The notes beneath the pieces were generated by a model. The model saw only the letters and a list, made by a program, of their open reading frames with translations. It searched no databases and was not told where the DNA came from. The position numbers and the translations under genes are program-made. Shown here in pieces: positions 21,112-31,131 of a stretch of DNA of 64,000 bases. Each line of letters opens with the position of its first letter. Position 1 is the first letter of the stretch. This DNA is from Parastagonospora avenae f. sp. tritici 18332-5 (Eukaryota; Ascomycota; Dothideomycetes; Pleosporales; Phaeosphaeriaceae), in contig JAFJTR010000038.1 of the NCBI GenBank assembly GCA_022559985.1, forward strand, positions 210,775-274,774. Reading direction: 5' to 3'.

Positions 21112-22191
21112 GTTTTAGTGTTTTCACGCACGATACCCCCTCGTTTTGTAGTAGTAGTTTGATATCATTATCATGAGCAATGATTATCCATAAGCGTTCC
21201 GCATATTCGAGATTCCTGAAGGTGAAATGATGTGATGCAATGTGATGTTTTTGAATGTGAGTTGTTGAGTGTGTGTTCGCATACAGGAAGAGCGGCTGAT
21301 TACTGTCGTTACTTCCTTGCCGTTATCCTATGTCCTTTCTTCCATTGCGTTGCTAGGACACCTTAGTTCCTTGTTGTGACATTATTATGCTGGGAATCAC
21401 CGCTTTACGTCCGCCCCTCTCACACAATCCTCACACTATCAACCACTATGCCTGACACTTCTTCGCATGACGCGACCTCATTGACTGGCCTGCTTTGCCA
21501 ACATTAACGCCGCCTCACAAGCTTGACAGCCCCTCGTCATCGCAGACACCCATACTGCAGCCCGTCACTGTTCGTGTCATCCCACAACCCGTGAGTGGTC
21601 TTCCCGTGATGTCGACTAGTCATCTTGACGACTATCCTTTCGACTAGTCTTCGTATTCTTCGATTATTCTTCAACTATTCATCGACTATTCTTCGAACAT
21701 TCTTCAACAGCCTCAGCTACAATTCAAGATTCACGCTAAAGGCCTGCACCGGCAGCACCTCGGCCAAATGCTGCAGCATCTTCTGCATCTATTGCATCAA
21801 AATCTAGCAAAGATTCGAATATTGAAACCCTAAACACCAAGATCCAACAACTCGAGAAACAACATGGAGAGGACCAGGATCTCATCAGATCTCTCGCAGG
21901 CATCAGCCTTTTGACTCTTCTCAACTCAGTTTACAAGCAGAGCATCGCAGAATCCCCATCGAGCTCGACATTTGTCCACACTCGCCAGCCCTTAGATAGA
22001 CTAGAGCTTGGCTCTCTGTACAACAAATCAGGCTGTACAGATACTTCATTCACGCTGATTCTCTCCTGTTTGACATTGTTCCACTATTCTTTCGACCAAA
22101 AGTGCAAAAGCCTTCATTCAGTCTTTCCGAATACAACATTATTCTACTGATGTGTACAAAGTTGTGCCTTATAATCACAAGCAACGTTTCC
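21006..22191. other. Intergenic region with decayed duplication
   Basis: Downstream of the dynactin gene. Apart from the second 71-bp unit and the dynactin pseudogene fragment, it holds a repetitive TTC/ATTCTTC-rich stretch at about 21630-21705 and no credible gene. Confidence 0.5.
21707..21907 (+). pseudogene. Decayed partial copy of the dynactin p150 gene
   Basis: Translated in one frame, this segment aligns with residues about 140-205 of the dynactin protein encoded 3.7 kb upstream on the same strand. Shared pieces include NIE-LNTK, LEKQHGEDQD against LEKQHGDDQD, and RPAPAAPRPNA against RPTPVAARSNA. At 21737-21739 there is a TAA exactly where the parent has CAA (Gln), a C-to-T change. No CAP-Gly region or downstream coiled coil is visible around it, so only a fragment remains. 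Divergence suggests an old event. Confidence 0.8.
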
Positions 22192-22925
22192 TCAGTGCTT
22201 CTTTGCATCTTTCTCTTTCCTCTTCTCTTGGACTAACGTATCCAGCCTCCACATGGAGGTAATACCTTCCACGAAGCAACTCGCTGTCCAGGCCCACCAC
22301 ACCCAATCTAGCGGCGTCAGGCCGTGCTTCTTCCTCAACCTCCGACCCATGATTCCAGCCTCAAATGTATGGACGGGGATCATGATGATGAACACAACCC
22401 ACCAACCGACTAGCGCATTGAGTCTCGCAAAAGCCGGAATGCGGTAGAGTAGCATGTCATAGAGAGGCGAGCCAGGCTGCCAGATCCACTGATGCGGAAG
22501 AAGAAGATAGCATAGTAGGCATTGAGAGAAGTTCAAGAGATGGCCAAGTTTGACGGTTGGCGGTACATATCTGTCGATGGTAATGTCGCTGCGATCCAGT
22601 ACCTGCAAAGCTTCTTTGTCGATCTGCACTACCCGTTCACGCGCCTCGCGAAGCGACTTTATCGGAGGGTCGAACGCGATGGTGTGCTGCTGACCGTTGC
22701 AGACGAATTTCATCTCATTGAGGCTAATGTCCGTCATTTGCGCATTGCGAGTTTGAAACACCGATTTGTTGCTGTAGGCCTCAAGGTATCGACGGATCTG
22801 CCATGGCTCATTAGAGGGCGCACTAGCGGTTGTCACTGACGTCTCACTGAGTCTTGGTGATCGGCGTTCATGTGCTTGATGATGCGCTGACGAGCAGCGT
22901 CTTCCTGAGCGTCTGGCTTCGACAT
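22192..22925 (-). CDS. DUF2470-domain integral membrane protein
   Basis: Two exons on the minus strand, 22925-22848 and 22797-22192, joined over a 50-nt intron (GTGAGA...GGCAG), give 227 aa. The intron position is supported because splicing creates the family sequence IIKHMNADHQDSIRRYLEAY. The N-terminal about 100 residues are a DUF2470 domain, related to the heme-handling C-terminal domain of HugZ/HutZ-type proteins. The remainder has about three transmembrane helices (LLNFSQCLLCYLLLP, then ALVGWWVVFIIMIPV, then the DWVWWAWTASCF region) and a lysine-rich tail (KRKEKDAKKH) resembling an ER-retention type end. This two-part architecture is common in ascomycetes and its function is unknown. Confidence 0.85.
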
Positions 22926-23780
22926 GGCGCCCCTGACTGAACGTGTTGGCTCTTCTTCGTGTTGACCTACACGTCGATTCGATGCACGCTGTGTAAAGTG
23001 CTGTCGTCACATGGCGTTCCTTAGCTCGGAGGTACGGAGAAACGTCCTCCGCTCCTCATTGCCATCTTAGTCTTGCGGTGTTAGCCCAACGTTTGTTAGC
23101 ACAACGCCTCTTGGACGTCAATAAACGTTCGGTTCACTTGAGCATCGCACTACTCCTCTCTACATTGGAAGTCGAAAATCAGATCTCGAGGCGAGCAATT
23201 CGCATCGCACCGATGAGGAAAGGTGGCGGCCCAGAATCTGCATCGACAACTCAGCCGACCTGTCATCCCGGTCAATGGTATCGCCACCTAATGCGCGTTC
23301 CAGTCGGTCCCGAAACGGCCATGTCAACCCTAGCCGGCGCACACACTGGGGGCCATTCTAAGTACGGCGGTACGCGATGCGCGCTCCAATGGCGGATGTC
23401 GGGATGCATGCTGGAAGGCGGACGGCAAAGTGGGAACGTCCACACAAGCCTAAGCCTTGATGGTCATCCCAGCCTTCCCATCCTGCACACGAAACAACTC
23501 CTGCAAGGTTTGCGACAGGTTTTAGCGACGGGTTGAGATCATGGCTTGGTGGGTCCCCAGACGAGGTGCCACTGTTGCGTCAGACTGCAGCACGGGTGGC
23601 TCGTGTGTGCAAGGATTACAAGCACCTCTGCATCTTCAAACAGGTTCCTGTCGCAATGCCGCTTGCCTTTTAACAATTTACACCGTCTTGATTCTCTTCA
23701 GTACTCTCCAAGCATCTTGAGCGTATTGCATTTTTGCACCTACAACCATCACTTTCCAACACGACTAAACATCAATCACC
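22926..23780. promoter_or_regulatory. Divergent intergenic region
   Basis: This contains the promoters of the DUF2470 gene (minus) and the first GDLTL-tail gene (plus). No recognisable coding region: the frames at 23078-23536 and on the opposite strand look like chance ORFs. Confidence 0.45.
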
Positions 23781-24539
23781 ATGGCCGACACAGTAGAGGA
23801 GACCAAGAACTCCGTTTCTGGAGAGGGACAAGCCGATGCCAATGCTTCTCTTGGAGCAAAGGGCAGCGCGGAATCATCGAGTAAGAAAACCGAAAAGAAG
23901 ACGCCGAAGAAGTTGGGTGGAAAAAAGCCTCAACAGCAGCCCACTCCTGAAGCCACTCCTGCCCCCGATAGCGAAGGTGAAGGAGAGGCTGAGCAAGCGG
24001 ACGCAGGGCGCAAGCAAACCACGACCGGCGATGCCGATGACTCGGAACCCGAGCCCCAACAACAAAAGTCCAAGTCGCAATCAAGGCGCAGGCAATCTCG
24101 CGGCCGTGGTCGACGAGGCGGTGAATCCGATGCCGAGTCTGGTGCTCGATCTGATGTCTCCGCATCTGGAGGCCGTCGCAACCGTCAACGCCAGAAGAAG
24201 GGCGGAAAGGGAGGAGGTCCCCTTGACGACATCACCGAGAACGTCCCTGGAGGCGAGCTGGTCGGTGGTGCTGGCGACATGGTCCAGAACACCGCTGGTA
24301 ACGCTGTCAACCAAGTTGGCGACACCGCCGGAAAAGCTCTCGGGGGTTTGACTGGCGGTGGTGGCGGCGAGGAGGAGGGCGGAAAGGATGGAGGTGAACA
24401 GCTTCGTCTGCGACTTGAACTCAATCTTGACATTGAGATCCAACTGAAGGCGAAGATTCACGGTGACTTGACGCTAGGATTGCTGTGAGTTTCCCAAGCT
24501 GAACCTTCGACACTTGTACTGACGCGATACAGCAACTAA
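23781..24539 (+). CDS. Low-complexity protein with conserved GDLTL C-terminal motif (paralogue 1)
   Basis: Exon 1 is 23781-24484 and a 7-nt terminal exon lies at 24533-24539 (intron GTGAGT...TACAG, 48 nt), giving 236 aa. If the intron is not removed, an in-frame TGA in the donor ends the protein one residue earlier. The N-terminus (MADTVEETKNS) leads into a charged disordered region with Lys/Gln/Glu runs and an Arg-rich patch, then a Gly-rich segment with VQNTAGNAVNQVGDTAGKAL. The C-terminus is an alternating hydrophobic/polar strand-like motif, LRLELNLDIEIQLKAKIHGD then LTLGLLN. The same tail ends the neighbouring gene at 25664-26263. I recall similar tails in other ascomycete proteins of unknown function; no biochemical role can be given. 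Confidence 0.8.
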
Positions 24540-25663
24540 AACTTCACGATTTACCACGAATGGCTTTGTCTAACATGCGTGCGCGAAGCATTTTTTGTCC
24601 TTCAGTATTTAGGATGGCGTTTATGAGGGAATCTACATAGTGTAATCACATCTGCTGCAAACATCAAATGCTTAGAATTTCACTGCAGTCTATCTACCAA
24701 AACTGTCGTATTCCCTTGTCCATGTTCACCTTCAATTCCAATCTGCGCAGTCGAGCAACCCTTACTCAAGAAGTGCCAAGGACAGTGCTCATTAGCCGTT
24801 CTGCTTTGAGTAATGATAATTGCTGCGGATATAGATTGCATAAATAGCCCTACGCATCATAATAATAACATGTTTCCTTCCCATGCCGTATCCTCTTTTC
24901 CCAAATGCCATTATTCAGTTCCCATACCGCAGAGTGAGGCCGTTGATCTAGGATCTGCCAAGGGTGGCGTTCATGGCGTCTTTTAGAAGTTCCACATAGC
25001 CCAATCATATCTGCTGCAAAATTGGATACACTGGGATCGTCCACACACCACTTTTAACAATTACATCATATTTCCCCATATTCACGTTTTTCATCCTCTT
25101 TACCATGTAACAAGTTTGTCACTTCGGGGAACCGCCAAATTACACAAAAGTGGGGAAGCTACGGATTCTAGCTCCGCGCCACCAAGCATAAGCATGCAAG
25201 AGCCACAGCCAGCGGTCTCGACTGTCGCGCATCACCCTAAAGCGTAACACGAAACACGCGTTGCCAACTTTTTGGTACGAATTTGTCGTCAGCCGGGAAC
25301 TAAGCATGCAACGTCCCCCCTGCAGCCACTTTCCGTCCCACACCAAGGCAGCCAGCATCTGCATCTGACAACTGTGGTTGTCCCATATACCCGCAATGAC
25401 GTAAAACATCTGGGATGAGATCGTAAACGAGCTTGTAGTGGCGCGCTGTACGCGGCAGCAAACTCCCTTCAGGAGATCCCAGTGCTCATGCGTCAATCTT
25501 GTTTTTGGAGTGGCTAGACAGTGTCGCCTGTACCTTCGCCCTAAGCCCCGTTGCTCTGCTTGCATTTTTGCACTCACTCGTCTCTCGCTTCACTCCTGAA
25601 ACCTGAGATTCACCCACGTATACTTCCCTCAACCATTGAATGATAGCAAAACTACCGTCCGAC
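24540..25663. other. Intergenic region between the two paralogues
   Basis: No gene was recognised. Two diverged direct repeats about 350 bp apart (about 24611-24665 and 24961-25021) share GGTGGCGTT...CACATAG...AATCATATCTGCTGCAAA-like blocks. This suggests a local tandem duplication that also produced the paralogous genes. Confidence 0.45.
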
Positions 25664-26263
25664 ATGGCCGACAAAGATCAGAACTCCGGATCAGAGTCCG
25701 AGATCCAGGAGAGATCAACAATGGCACAGCAGAAGGCCATCAACAAGAAGAAGCAGGAGAAGCGTGAAGCAGGCCTCCAATCTGCCCGCTCACGTTCTTC
25801 ATCGCGCCGAGCCCGCCGCAGCCGCCTGGAGAAAGACCTCAAAGACGGCAAATACATGCACACAACGTCGCTGGAGGTGCTCGAGGAAGCCGATGCAAAC
25901 GGTGACCTACAGAAGATGGGCATGTTCGAGCGCATTGGTCCAGACAGCACATCCATGGACGGTCCCGTCACTCACGCGCGTGCGATGCGAGGAGAGATTC
26001 CGATGCGCGGCACCAACCCCAACGAACCACATCAGATGCCGAAACAAGAGAAAGGCAGCGAACTAAAGGATCAAGATGGATTAAAACTGACGCTGGAGGC
26101 CAACCTCGAGATTGAGATTGAGCTGAAGGCGAGTATCCGGGGTGACCTGACGTTGAGTTTATAGTAAGTCGGCCCGTTTCTTTTCAATCACTAATTGGCA
26201 TTCGCGTGCGAGTTTCTGATTTCCTCCAAGTCAGTGATAATAACGGGGCTTAACAGCGAATAG
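25664..26263 (+). CDS. Charged protein with conserved GDLTL C-terminal motif (paralogue 2)
   Basis: Exon 1 is 25664-26163 and a 7-nt terminal exon lies at 26257-26263 (intron GTAAGT...AACAG, 93 nt), giving 168 aa. Without splicing, a TAG in the donor ends the protein two residues earlier. The chosen start (MADKDQNSGSES) matches the MAD start of paralogue 1; an ATG 24 nt upstream is possible. The middle is highly charged (KKKQEKREAGLQSARSRSSS) and the sequence HTTSLEVLEEADANGDLQKM is moderately ordered. It ends LKLTLEANLEIEIELKASIR then GDLTLSLYE, aligned to the tail of the gene at 23781-24539. Shared start, tail, strand and intron position show that the two genes are tandem paralogues. Function unknown. 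Confidence 0.78.
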
Positions 26264-26733
26264 TGCATAGTAGCTTTGAAGCCTTCGACTCTTCTTCGAC
26301 CGATCGATACCTTTTGTCGTGCGCTGGAGCCTTCCGTTGTCATTTCCAAACCAAGCACTATTACGAGCGTTGGGCGTTATTGGGTTATGTTATTCAGCCT
26401 TGTAGTGGCTCTTAGTACGATCGCACTTCCAAGAGAAATAATTTACGAATTCTCGAAATGATGCTTCCGTCCTGAGTGGTTTTCGTCGCATCTTTTGGTG
26501 GGTGTGTGGGCGCTCGGTACCCTACATACGATGCCTCAACACCCAATGCCCAGTGGTCATTGGCGCAATACTTTCAGGGACCTCACTTAAGTCCCACGAT
26601 TTTATCAAAGCAAAATTTTCGCGTTGAATACCATCTTCACTTGCAACCTGTTCACTTTCGCACTTCTCATTCTATGTTCTTCATGTTGTCGGAACAAAAT
26701 CCTCGCACCAGTAATCCACCCACAACGAACAAC
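26264..26733. promoter_or_regulatory. Promoter and leader of the disordered-protein gene
   Basis: This is the intergenic space between paralogue 2 and the next gene. The reading frame of the next gene is open from 26476, so the 5' boundary of coding sequence within this stretch is uncertain. Confidence 0.35.
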
Positions 26734-28719
26734 ATGGCCCACCATGCGAAAGTGTGCAAACGACATGCAACAGAGTATGTGCAGGCTATCAAGAAATCAC
26801 AGGAACAACAGCCTAAAAAGGCAACGTTCTGGACGAACTTAACCAGCCGCGTTGATGACAACGCAACAGAGAACATCAGCATGCGGCGCGCCTACAAGGG
26901 CTTGAAAGGGATGATAACTGGTGATTATTCAGTCAAATTCACTCTCCACCAAGGAACTGACAATCAGCTAGGGCGCTCCAAGCCAGCGCCTTTGGAACAG
27001 GCCGAAACGCCCCGTAGACGTCAGCTGTGGCAGCCACTGAAGCGCATCTGGCAAAAGAATAGCAAGAGAACCAAACATGGACGATCACTGTACAGAAGGG
27101 TATCGCAATGTAGTCAGAAATCGAATGACCGCAGGCGCAAAGAAATGGCGCCGAGGGTTACCATCGCAGAGGAAGAAGACGACCCGCGTCGTTCGGAAGA
27201 ATCAAAGCCAACAGACTCCCAGACTTCACTACTTCCACACAATTTCGCAATATCGACTAGGCCATTAGAGCTCCCTCAAAGCGACCTAGCCGGACGCACA
27301 CCTTCTCCCAGGGCCCTCTCCATCAATGCGACTGTTGGAGAAAACCCGGCGATCAAGCGGCACGCAATATACAAAAGGCTTCCAAAACTTCCGGCTTCAC
27401 CCTCCGTGGAGAACTCTACACCCGTAGTAACGCCTGACCATGTAGAGTCAGAGTCACCGTCCACGACAACCACTTCCGATGCTCAAGTACAAGCTGTCTT
27501 GTCACCGCCATCAAATCCTCCACAAAAGCCCACTTTCGTCGAAGTCGAGCCGTCGATCCAGGAGCAAAGTGCAGTCTTATCAGACATTCCGATCGTCGCC
27601 AGACATGAAGGCACGAGAACTCTACCAGGAAGCTCCCCTATGGCTGACTATCATCAAGATTCGGTCTCTTCCACTGAACCCAGCATTCAACCACCAACCG
27701 CACAGCATAGAATCACCCCCTCAGAGCGTGCAGAATACGATCGTATCGTCCACGTCTTCTACCGGCAGCACGCCACTCGCATCCCAATACCCACTGCATG
27801 GCGCTCGAACGCTTCGCGGGCGTACTTGTCCCGCGGCCCATCGTCGCCGTATCGCAATATGGCAACAGCCCCAATGACAAGTTCTAGTCCTACCACGTCT
27901 GCTTTGTCTGCGAATGCAGTGTTCGCAACAGAGCCGTGGAGACGAACTCCGAGCCCACGAACTAGCACAACTACCCCTGAAGCCGTCTCGACACTGCGAG
28001 ATATCGCTGCGCGTCCTGCGATGCGCTTTTCTACCGGTAGTCCCGAACCTACTAGTGAGCAGGATGCACACGAAACTACGGTGCAAGAAACAGATCCCGA
28101 AAGCGCACGTCCAGGCAGTGCTCTGAACCCAGCAGAACTCCCCGGCAGCCCCGTCCCCAGCCGTCCTCTACCTGCCAGACATCCCGGCAGGAAACTAGCC
28201 ACCAGTCTTCCCGTGCCCCGCGGAAGTTTCGAGAGCGAGATCTGGACCGACGAGTCCAGAAAGCGGCGCCGCCTTCCTGAAGACGACAGCGAAAATGCCG
28301 TTCCCAAACCACAGACGGCGATTCCGGTGCGTCAGGGTGTCAACACTCATGCTGGTCGTTCCAGACATTCGAGGACGATTCCCCAGGATCGCGCGTCGGA
28401 TGCGGTGGCGGAGAGAGCTTCAGTCACGCGTGAGCCTTCGCGCATCCCGCAGTATGGCGGACCGAGTCGGGCCAGGTTTCTCCAGCCGGTGGTTGTAGAT
28501 GAGGGAGTGATGAGAAGTTCAGAGAGCGAGGTTTCGGCTCTGACACCTGCGATGTCCCGCGAGGACGAGATATCGAGGCGGATTGCTAATATCAAGAGGA
28601 AGCCGAGCGTGGCGAGGAGGCCACTTACGCCCGGTGATGACGGAGCGAGTATCATGTCGGGTGATGAGGTTTGGTATGAGGCGTCTCATGTGGCGGTGGT
28701 TGATGAGTCAGTGCAATGA
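26734..28719 (+). CDS. Uncharacterised intrinsically disordered protein
   Basis: The reading frame is open from 26476 to the TGA at 28717-28719. I place the start at 26734 (context AACATGGCC), giving 661 aa; alternatives are 26674 or 26476. The first about 90 residues are basic and possibly ordered (HAKVCKRHATEYVQAIKK, then RRAYKGLKGMITGDYSVKF). The rest is Pro/Ser/Thr/Arg-rich and low in hydrophobics, typical of disorder, with several SP/TP sites suited to kinase regulation. One short stretch about residues 328-350 (SERAEYDRIVHVFYRQHATR) looks helical. No known domain is recognised. It sits between the GDLTL paralogues and two secreted-protein genes without evident functional link. Confidence 0.65.
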   Translation: MAHHAKVCKRHATEYVQAIKKSQEQQPKKATFWTNLTSRVDDNATENISMRRAYKGLKGMITGDYSVKFTLHQGTDNQLGRSKPAPLEQAETPRRRQLWQPLKRIWQKNSKRTKHGRSLYRRVSQCSQKSNDRRRKEMAPRVTIAEEEDDPRRSEESKPTDSQTSLLPHNFAISTRPLELPQSDLAGRTPSPRALSINATVGENPAIKRHAIYKRLPKLPASPSVENSTPVVTPDHVESESPSTTTTSDAQVQAVLSPPSNPPQKPTFVEVEPSIQEQSAVLSDIPIVARHEGTRTLPGSSPMADYHQDSVSSTEPSIQPPTAQHRITPSERAEYDRIVHVFYRQHATRIPIPTAWRSNASRAYLSRGPSSPYRNMATAPMTSSSPTTSALSANAVFATEPWRRTPSPRTSTTTPEAVSTLRDIAARPAMRFSTGSPEPTSEQDAHETTVQETDPESARPGSALNPAELPGSPVPSRPLPARHPGRKLATSLPVPRGSFESEIWTDESRKRRRLPEDDSENAVPKPQTAIPVRQGVNTHAGRSRHSRTIPQDRASDAVAERASVTREPSRIPQYGGPSRARFLQPVVVDEGVMRSSESEVSALTPAMSREDEISRRIANIKRKPSVARRPLTPGDDGASIMSGDEVWYEASHVAVVDESVQ

Positions 28720-29331
28720 TAGTGTATCTGGGCGCTCTTCGGGTATGTAATTGTTGGCTTGCGGCTGAGAAACATTGACTGACTGCGGACAGGAAAGATT
28801 TTCAGGATACAAAAGTTACGAATAGATTTGTACGAAGGTGGACAGGAAAGGTATTCGAGTGGCAGCCATTACGAAGCAAACGGAACAGAAAGAGCTGTCA
28901 CCTCCCCTTGAGGTATTTGCCGCATCGCCCAATCGGTTTAGTACATGCCGATGAAGGACCAAGAAAGAAGTTGCAAAGATCTAAGCTGGTACAAGGTGTA
29001 CATGGTTACTTTCGTGGCTGGAGGCGAGCGTACCACTAACCGTGTGAGTGTTGTATTACAGATGCTCGAGCGACCAGTAGCCTCACGCCATCGAAATTAC
29101 ATAATTGAGCTTCCTAAAATTGATACTAAGGCTTTTTGTTAAAGCTATAGTCCAACCTCGATGAATGAGACAGTTTTCACTGCCTTCCTGTTTCCATCTA
29201 CATCCAATGACATCGACATCCATGCTGACCGCCGAGTGAAGTATATAAATCACATGAATCCTCCGTTCCTAAGCTGTTCAAACCACTCCCCCATCTCATC
29301 AATCATACCAAGATCATTTGCAACCATTAAA
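28720..29331. promoter_or_regulatory. Intergenic region with promoter of a secreted-protein gene
   Basis: No coding region was recognised. The downstream part contains a TATA-like site (29242) and a C/A-rich leader for the gene at 29332. Confidence 0.45.
29242..29250 (+). promoter_or_regulatory. TATA box of the 29332 secreted-protein gene
   Basis: TATATAAAT lies 82-90 bp upstream of the ATG at 29332, a usual spacing for a highly expressed or inducible fungal gene. Motif and distance only. Confidence 0.5.
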
Positions 29332-29862
29332 ATGCTCGCCTCAAAGCAAATCAAAGCGGTATCACTCTTCTTCACGGCCCTGTTGGCCATTCCAAGTGTC
29401 CACGCGCAAGGAGCGCCAGATCTCCTGTCTCACCTCGAGTCTCTCGATCCCAACGAGCTCCACCAGGTGGTCCAAGGCATCATCCGGCCTCAAGTAGTCG
29501 GCGCTCCCGGCGGCGGAGCCAACGGCGAGCAGTACGAGCCAGCAGGCTTCAACAGAGGAGGCACTGTCTGGACTCGCCATCAAGCTGCATCTGACTTCCT
29601 CGGAAAGTCCAATCCAGACGGAGGCTTCAAGGGAAAAGACATACCTACACGGCCATCAAACAATGTGGATACTCAGACTCAGCTCGACCACGCTCTTAAA
29701 GTCATTGGCTTGATCAACAATTTGATCGCATCGGTTCCTGGCGTTCAGGCGGGTAACGACATGACGTTTACAGGTGACGGGTCCGAGGGAGCTGGAGCCG
29801 GGCAGGGCAATAACTTGCGCGTCAAAATGACGTCTGGCGGCAATTGGAGGGCTTCGAGCTAG
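29332..29862 (+). CDS. Small secreted protein without cysteines
   Basis: A single exon of 176 aa starting at ATG 29332 (context TTAAAATGC). Residues 1-26 form a clear signal peptide (KAVSLFFTALLAIPSVHAQG, cleavage near VHA-QG). The mature part has an acidic helical start (APDLLSHLESLDPNELHQVV), a Gly/Asn-rich middle and a second likely helix (LDHALKVIGLINNLIASVPG), ending in a Gly-rich tail. It has no cysteine, unlike typical disulfide-stabilised effectors. An upstream in-frame ATG (29161) would bury the signal peptide and is less likely, as the TATA box lies between the two. No family was recognised. Confidence 0.75.
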   Translation: MLASKQIKAVSLFFTALLAIPSVHAQGAPDLLSHLESLDPNELHQVVQGIIRPQVVGAPGGGANGEQYEPAGFNRGGTVWTRHQAASDFLGKSNPDGGFKGKDIPTRPSNNVDTQTQLDHALKVIGLINNLIASVPGVQAGNDMTFTGDGSEGAGAGQGNNLRVKMTSGGNWRASS

Positions 29863-30304
29863 ATGTGCTCGGGACGAAACACGACATCGGAGATGTAGCA
29901 ATTTGTCCAGAAGAGGATGTGTCAGCAGAAGAAAAGGACGGAACCAAGTGCGAAAGTCGCGTGCATGTATACCACCATATTTCCCTACCACTAAACATCA
30001 ATGTCAAAACTACGTCGCTCCTTACCAACCAACAACCATGATCGCTGCTAGTCCAGTGTAATAACGCCGAAGTTATTACACCAGCCTGTGCAGGGATCCT
30101 ACACATGCCCTAATATATCCGCGGCCTGGACTAACACACACTACTCGAGTGCTCATATAATCTGCACTCTAATCGCATTTTCGCGACCGCATGTAATATA
30201 AACTTGACTATGGAGATCTGCCTGTGATCCCATATAATCCCATGCTTACCCCATACGTTCTCGAATCGCATTTCGCATTTCGCATTCCCCAACAACCACC
30301 CAAC
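29863..30304. promoter_or_regulatory. Intergenic region with hairpin and TATA site
   Basis: This separates two same-strand secreted-protein genes. It contains a perfect 10-bp stem with a 6-nt loop (GTGTAATAAC / GTTATTACAC, 30056-30081) and several TATA-like sites, the best being TATAAA at 30197-30202, about 105 bp before the next ATG. Confidence 0.45.
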
Positions 30305-30863
30305 ATGCCCACCCTCTCCCACCTCCTCCTCCTCCCCCTCCTCCTACTCCTCCCAAGCGCCCTCTCCCTCCCAACCACCAGCACCACCAGTGCAGCCACA
30401 ATCGGCAAGATCCGCGGCGTGCGCGACCCCATCTACCACCTCTACCTGCAAGCCTCCGCGTCCTCCCCCAGCACGCCCGTCCTGGGCCCCGAATCCTCCG
30501 CAGCAGACTTCACCATCGGCGGCACGATACAGTCGCGCAGCACGTCTTTGTATCTGAACGTACAGAACGCGACGACGTCGTACAAGCCGCTGAGGTGGGA
30601 GAGCGCGGCGACGACGACGGCGTGGGGGTTGGAGGGGGACACGATAATTACGGTGCAGGGGAGTAGTTATGGTCGACGTGAGTTATGTGGCTGCAAAAGT
30701 AGTAGTTTGGTCTTGCTGACAGCGATGTAAAGAGTTGAATTGGCTCGTGTGTAAATCTGCCGAGGCGGCGTATTACGATTTGTATCTGCAGTTGGGAAGT
30801 GACACGCCGAGTGGGCGGAGTTGCAGTAATTACCAGACGATTCATCTGCCTTGTTTGTGTTAG
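30305..30863 (+). CDS. Small secreted protein (IRGV...LPCLC family)
   Basis: Two exons, 30305-30677 and 30733-30863, give 167 aa. A signal peptide (MPTLSHLLLLPLLLLLPSAL, cleavage about residue 21) precedes the mature domain, which starts KIRGVRDPIYHLYLQ and continues with FTIGGTIQSRSTSLYLNVQN, WGLEGDTIITVQG and, after the intron, RQLNWLVCKSAEAAYYDLYL, ending LHPCLC-like (IHLPCLC). I recall similar secreted proteins in Dothideomycetes; no function is known. The donor GTGAGT is strong, but the better-looking acceptor (CTGACAG at 30722) would hit a stop three codons later. Only the weaker AAAG at 30732 keeps the conserved C-terminal exon in frame. Either this weak site is used or the gene carries a splice-site lesion. 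Confidence 0.65.
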
Positions 30864-31131
30864 GTGGGGAGAGGAAGTGCACGAGATGGATCGCGATATG
30901 GAAGGTAGACGACTTTTGTCTATTGCTGAAATGAGAAATGGAAAAGGACTACGATTACGTGTAGGCGGCTCCGACGCAGCGATAGGTTCGCCCATGCACA
31001 TCTAGAACGCCCAATGCTGTTGTACCAGATATGCCCCCACGGGCTCGAACACTAGAAACCTTTGAATGGGAGATATCCCTTCCAAAAACGCCTTTTCATT
31101 GTGGTTCGTAACATCATGAATTACTGGGTTT

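Noticed and set aside
23078..23536. 152-residue plus-strand frame between the DUF2470 and GDLTL genes
   Set aside because: Composition and lack of motif suggest chance; it lies in the divergent promoter region.
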